From contig SVKU01000017.1 in assembly GCA_015068245.1 (NCBI GenBank), forward strand, positions 1 to 57,301: a DNA stretch of 57,301 nt, given 5' to 3'. Both the position numbers and the translations under genes were made by a program. The notes under the pieces were generated by a model. It ran no database searches. It saw only the letters and a program-made list of their open reading frames with translations, and had not been told where the DNA came from. Source of the stretch: Oscillospiraceae bacterium. Its GTDB lineage: Bacteria > Bacillota > Clostridia > Oscillospirales > Oscillospiraceae. Below are positions 56,472 through 57,301 of the stretch, piece after piece. The number at the start of each line of letters is the position of its first letter. Within the stretch, counting starts at the first letter, position 1.

Positions 56472-56750
56472 GCAGCCTGCCGCAAGTAACGGCAGGCTGT
56501 ATGTTTAGCGTGTCAAAATAGTCCAAGGGACTATTTTGACACGAGTTTTTGCAGTTTGCTGCAGCGCACTCCGAAGAATGCTGTGCATTCTTCCTCGCAC
56601 GTTTGCAAACTGAGCAGAAAAATATCCGACATACATGCTGTCGGATATTTCAGATCGGATTTCTTTCGCTGACTATGTCAGCGAACTCTACGAGGCTTTT
56701 TGACATTCTCTTATAGCAGCCTGCCGCAAGTAACGGCAGGCTGTATGTTT
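56472..56750. repeat. Hairpin-rich segment bounded by 35-bp direct repeats
   Basis: The 35 nt at 56472-56506 recur exactly at 56716-56750; no gene lies between. Inside are a palindrome with arms CGTGTCAAAATAGTCC and GGACTATTTTGACACG (56509-56543), AGAATGC/GCATTCT (about 56575-56591), TCCGACA/TGTCGGA (about 56627-56647) and GCTGAC/GTCAGC (about 56669-56683). The layout suggests an insertion of repeat elements into, or duplication of, the spore-protein terminator. Confidence 0.75.
56473..56506 (+). terminator. Terminator-like hairpin of the spore protein gene
   Basis: CAGCCTGCCG, loop CAAGTAA, CGGCAGGCTG, then TATGTTT. An identical copy occurs 244 bp downstream. Confidence 0.75.
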
Positions 56751-56790
56751 TGGGTGGTATGAATTTTTGAACACATTACATTAACATTCA

Positions 56791-56820
56791 TTGACAGCTT
56801 TTATCGGCCTATGTTAAAAT
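56791..56820 (+). promoter_or_regulatory. Promoter of the second ene-reductase gene
   Basis: TTGACA (56791-56796), 18-nt spacer, TAAAAT (56815-56820), 52 nt before the start codon. Confidence 0.6.
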
Positions 56821-56872
56821 ATCTTCGTATCATAACATTTTGATATCTTATTGAAGAAAAGGAGAGAAAATC

Positions 56873-57301
56873 ATGGGCAACAGATATTCCCATCTTCTGC
56901 AGCCTCTGGAGCTGGGCAGCGTTCTGCTCAAAAACCGTATGACTGCAGCTGCTGCAACACCCCACTTTATTCAGGGTACCGAACCCTATCCCACCGAAAA
57001 ATGGATAACCATGCTGGCAAACCGTGCCAGAAGCGGTGCCGCAGCTGTTAATATCAACCATCTTGAGACCGGCTCAACTCAGGAAAGCACCCCCGACTTC
57101 CCGCCTGACCATTTTTCCATCATGGATTTCCGCAAAACCACCACTCACAACTATCTGTGTCAGGCCATTGACGCCATTCGTTACTACGGTTCCATAGCTC
57201 AGTATCCTCTGGGATACAACATGCTTGACGAAACCGCAGGTCAGGGCACTCCCGGTATCCTGGCAGCTCAGGGCGGTGCAGCAGGCGGACCGGTGGTCCC
57301 G
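56873..57301 (+). CDS. NADH:flavin oxidoreductase, Old Yellow Enzyme family (partial, N-terminus)
   Basis: The first 143 residues of an ene-reductase; the gene continues past the right edge. It begins MGNRYSHLLQPLELGSVLLKNRM, the usual opening of the 2,4-dienoyl-CoA reductase/OYE barrel, followed by WITMLANRARSGAAAVNINHLE. The start at 56873 is set by AAAGGAGAG. It is related to, but clearly different from, the reductase at 1981-3951. Whether it has the C-terminal iron-sulfur and FAD domains cannot be seen. Confidence 0.85.
   Translation, partial: MGNRYSHLLQPLELGSVLLKNRMTAAAATPHFIQGTEPYPTEKWITMLANRARSGAAAVNINHLETGSTQESTPDFPPDHFSIMDFRKTTTHNYLCQAIDAIRYYGSIAQYPLGYNMLDETAGQGTPGILAAQGGAAGGPVVP

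Overview
The window looks like a chromosomal segment of a spore-forming, anaerobic, gut-type clostridium (Bacillota, probably Oscillospirales/Ruminococcaceae-like). The grounds are an alpha/beta-type small acid-soluble spore protein, an anaerobic class III ribonucleotide reductase with its radical-SAM activase, two Old-Yellow-Enzyme-type flavin reductases, a ferredoxin-nitroreductase, a corrinoid-activase-like ferredoxin, a class B sortase, Gram-positive lipoproteins and strong AGGAGG ribosome binding sites. No tRNA, rRNA, CRISPR array, transposase or integrase was seen.

Left part (1-14400): three solute-binding lipoproteins of the LplA/YtcQ type (one cut by the window edge) lie without any permease. 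They are interspersed with an HxlR and an AraC regulator, a KdpDE-like two-component system, an FMN/FAD/4Fe-4S ene-reductase, a RACo-like 2Fe-2S activator and a ferredoxin-nitroreductase. Gaps between them hold terminators and a family of small hairpin repeats with constant ends and variable centres.

Middle-left (14500-23700): nrdD on the minus strand, with five NrdR-box-like palindromes upstream, one of them inside a perfect 38-bp terminator palindrome; nrdG, translationally coupled to a metallo-beta-lactamase-fold protein; a SanA/ElyC-like membrane protein with heptamer repeats at its promoter; a cytidylate-kinase-like protein; and a YtrA-type GntR-ABC transporter operon with its own operator.

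Centre (23700-49950): one long leftward block for a cell-surface polysaccharide, apparently starting from a promoter at about 49930. In transcription order it encodes a bacillosamine-type initiating set (dehydratase, aminotransferase, phosphoglycosyl transferase, acetyltransferase), a glycosyltransferase, a LicD phosphotransferase, a 1690-residue secreted phosphodiester glycosidase with leucine-rich and cell-wall-binding repeats, more glycosyltransferases, a Wzy-like polymerase and a Wzx-like flippase, an alpha/beta hydrolase, an SLH protein, a membrane-anchored Cys-dependent phosphatase predicted to face outward, a fused Wzz-tyrosine kinase, a PHP phosphatase, a sortase-type surface protein, an LCP ligase and a class B sortase. 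The set suggests synthesis, export, regulation and wall attachment of a polymer from one locus.

Right part (50100-57301): a LysR regulator divergent from a complete branched-chain-amino-acid-type ABC importer (binding protein, two permeases, two ATPases), a spore protein gene, a hairpin-rich gap bounded by 35-bp direct repeats, and the start of a second ene-reductase cut by the window edge.

All functional names rest on motifs and family resemblance read by eye; no database search was possible.
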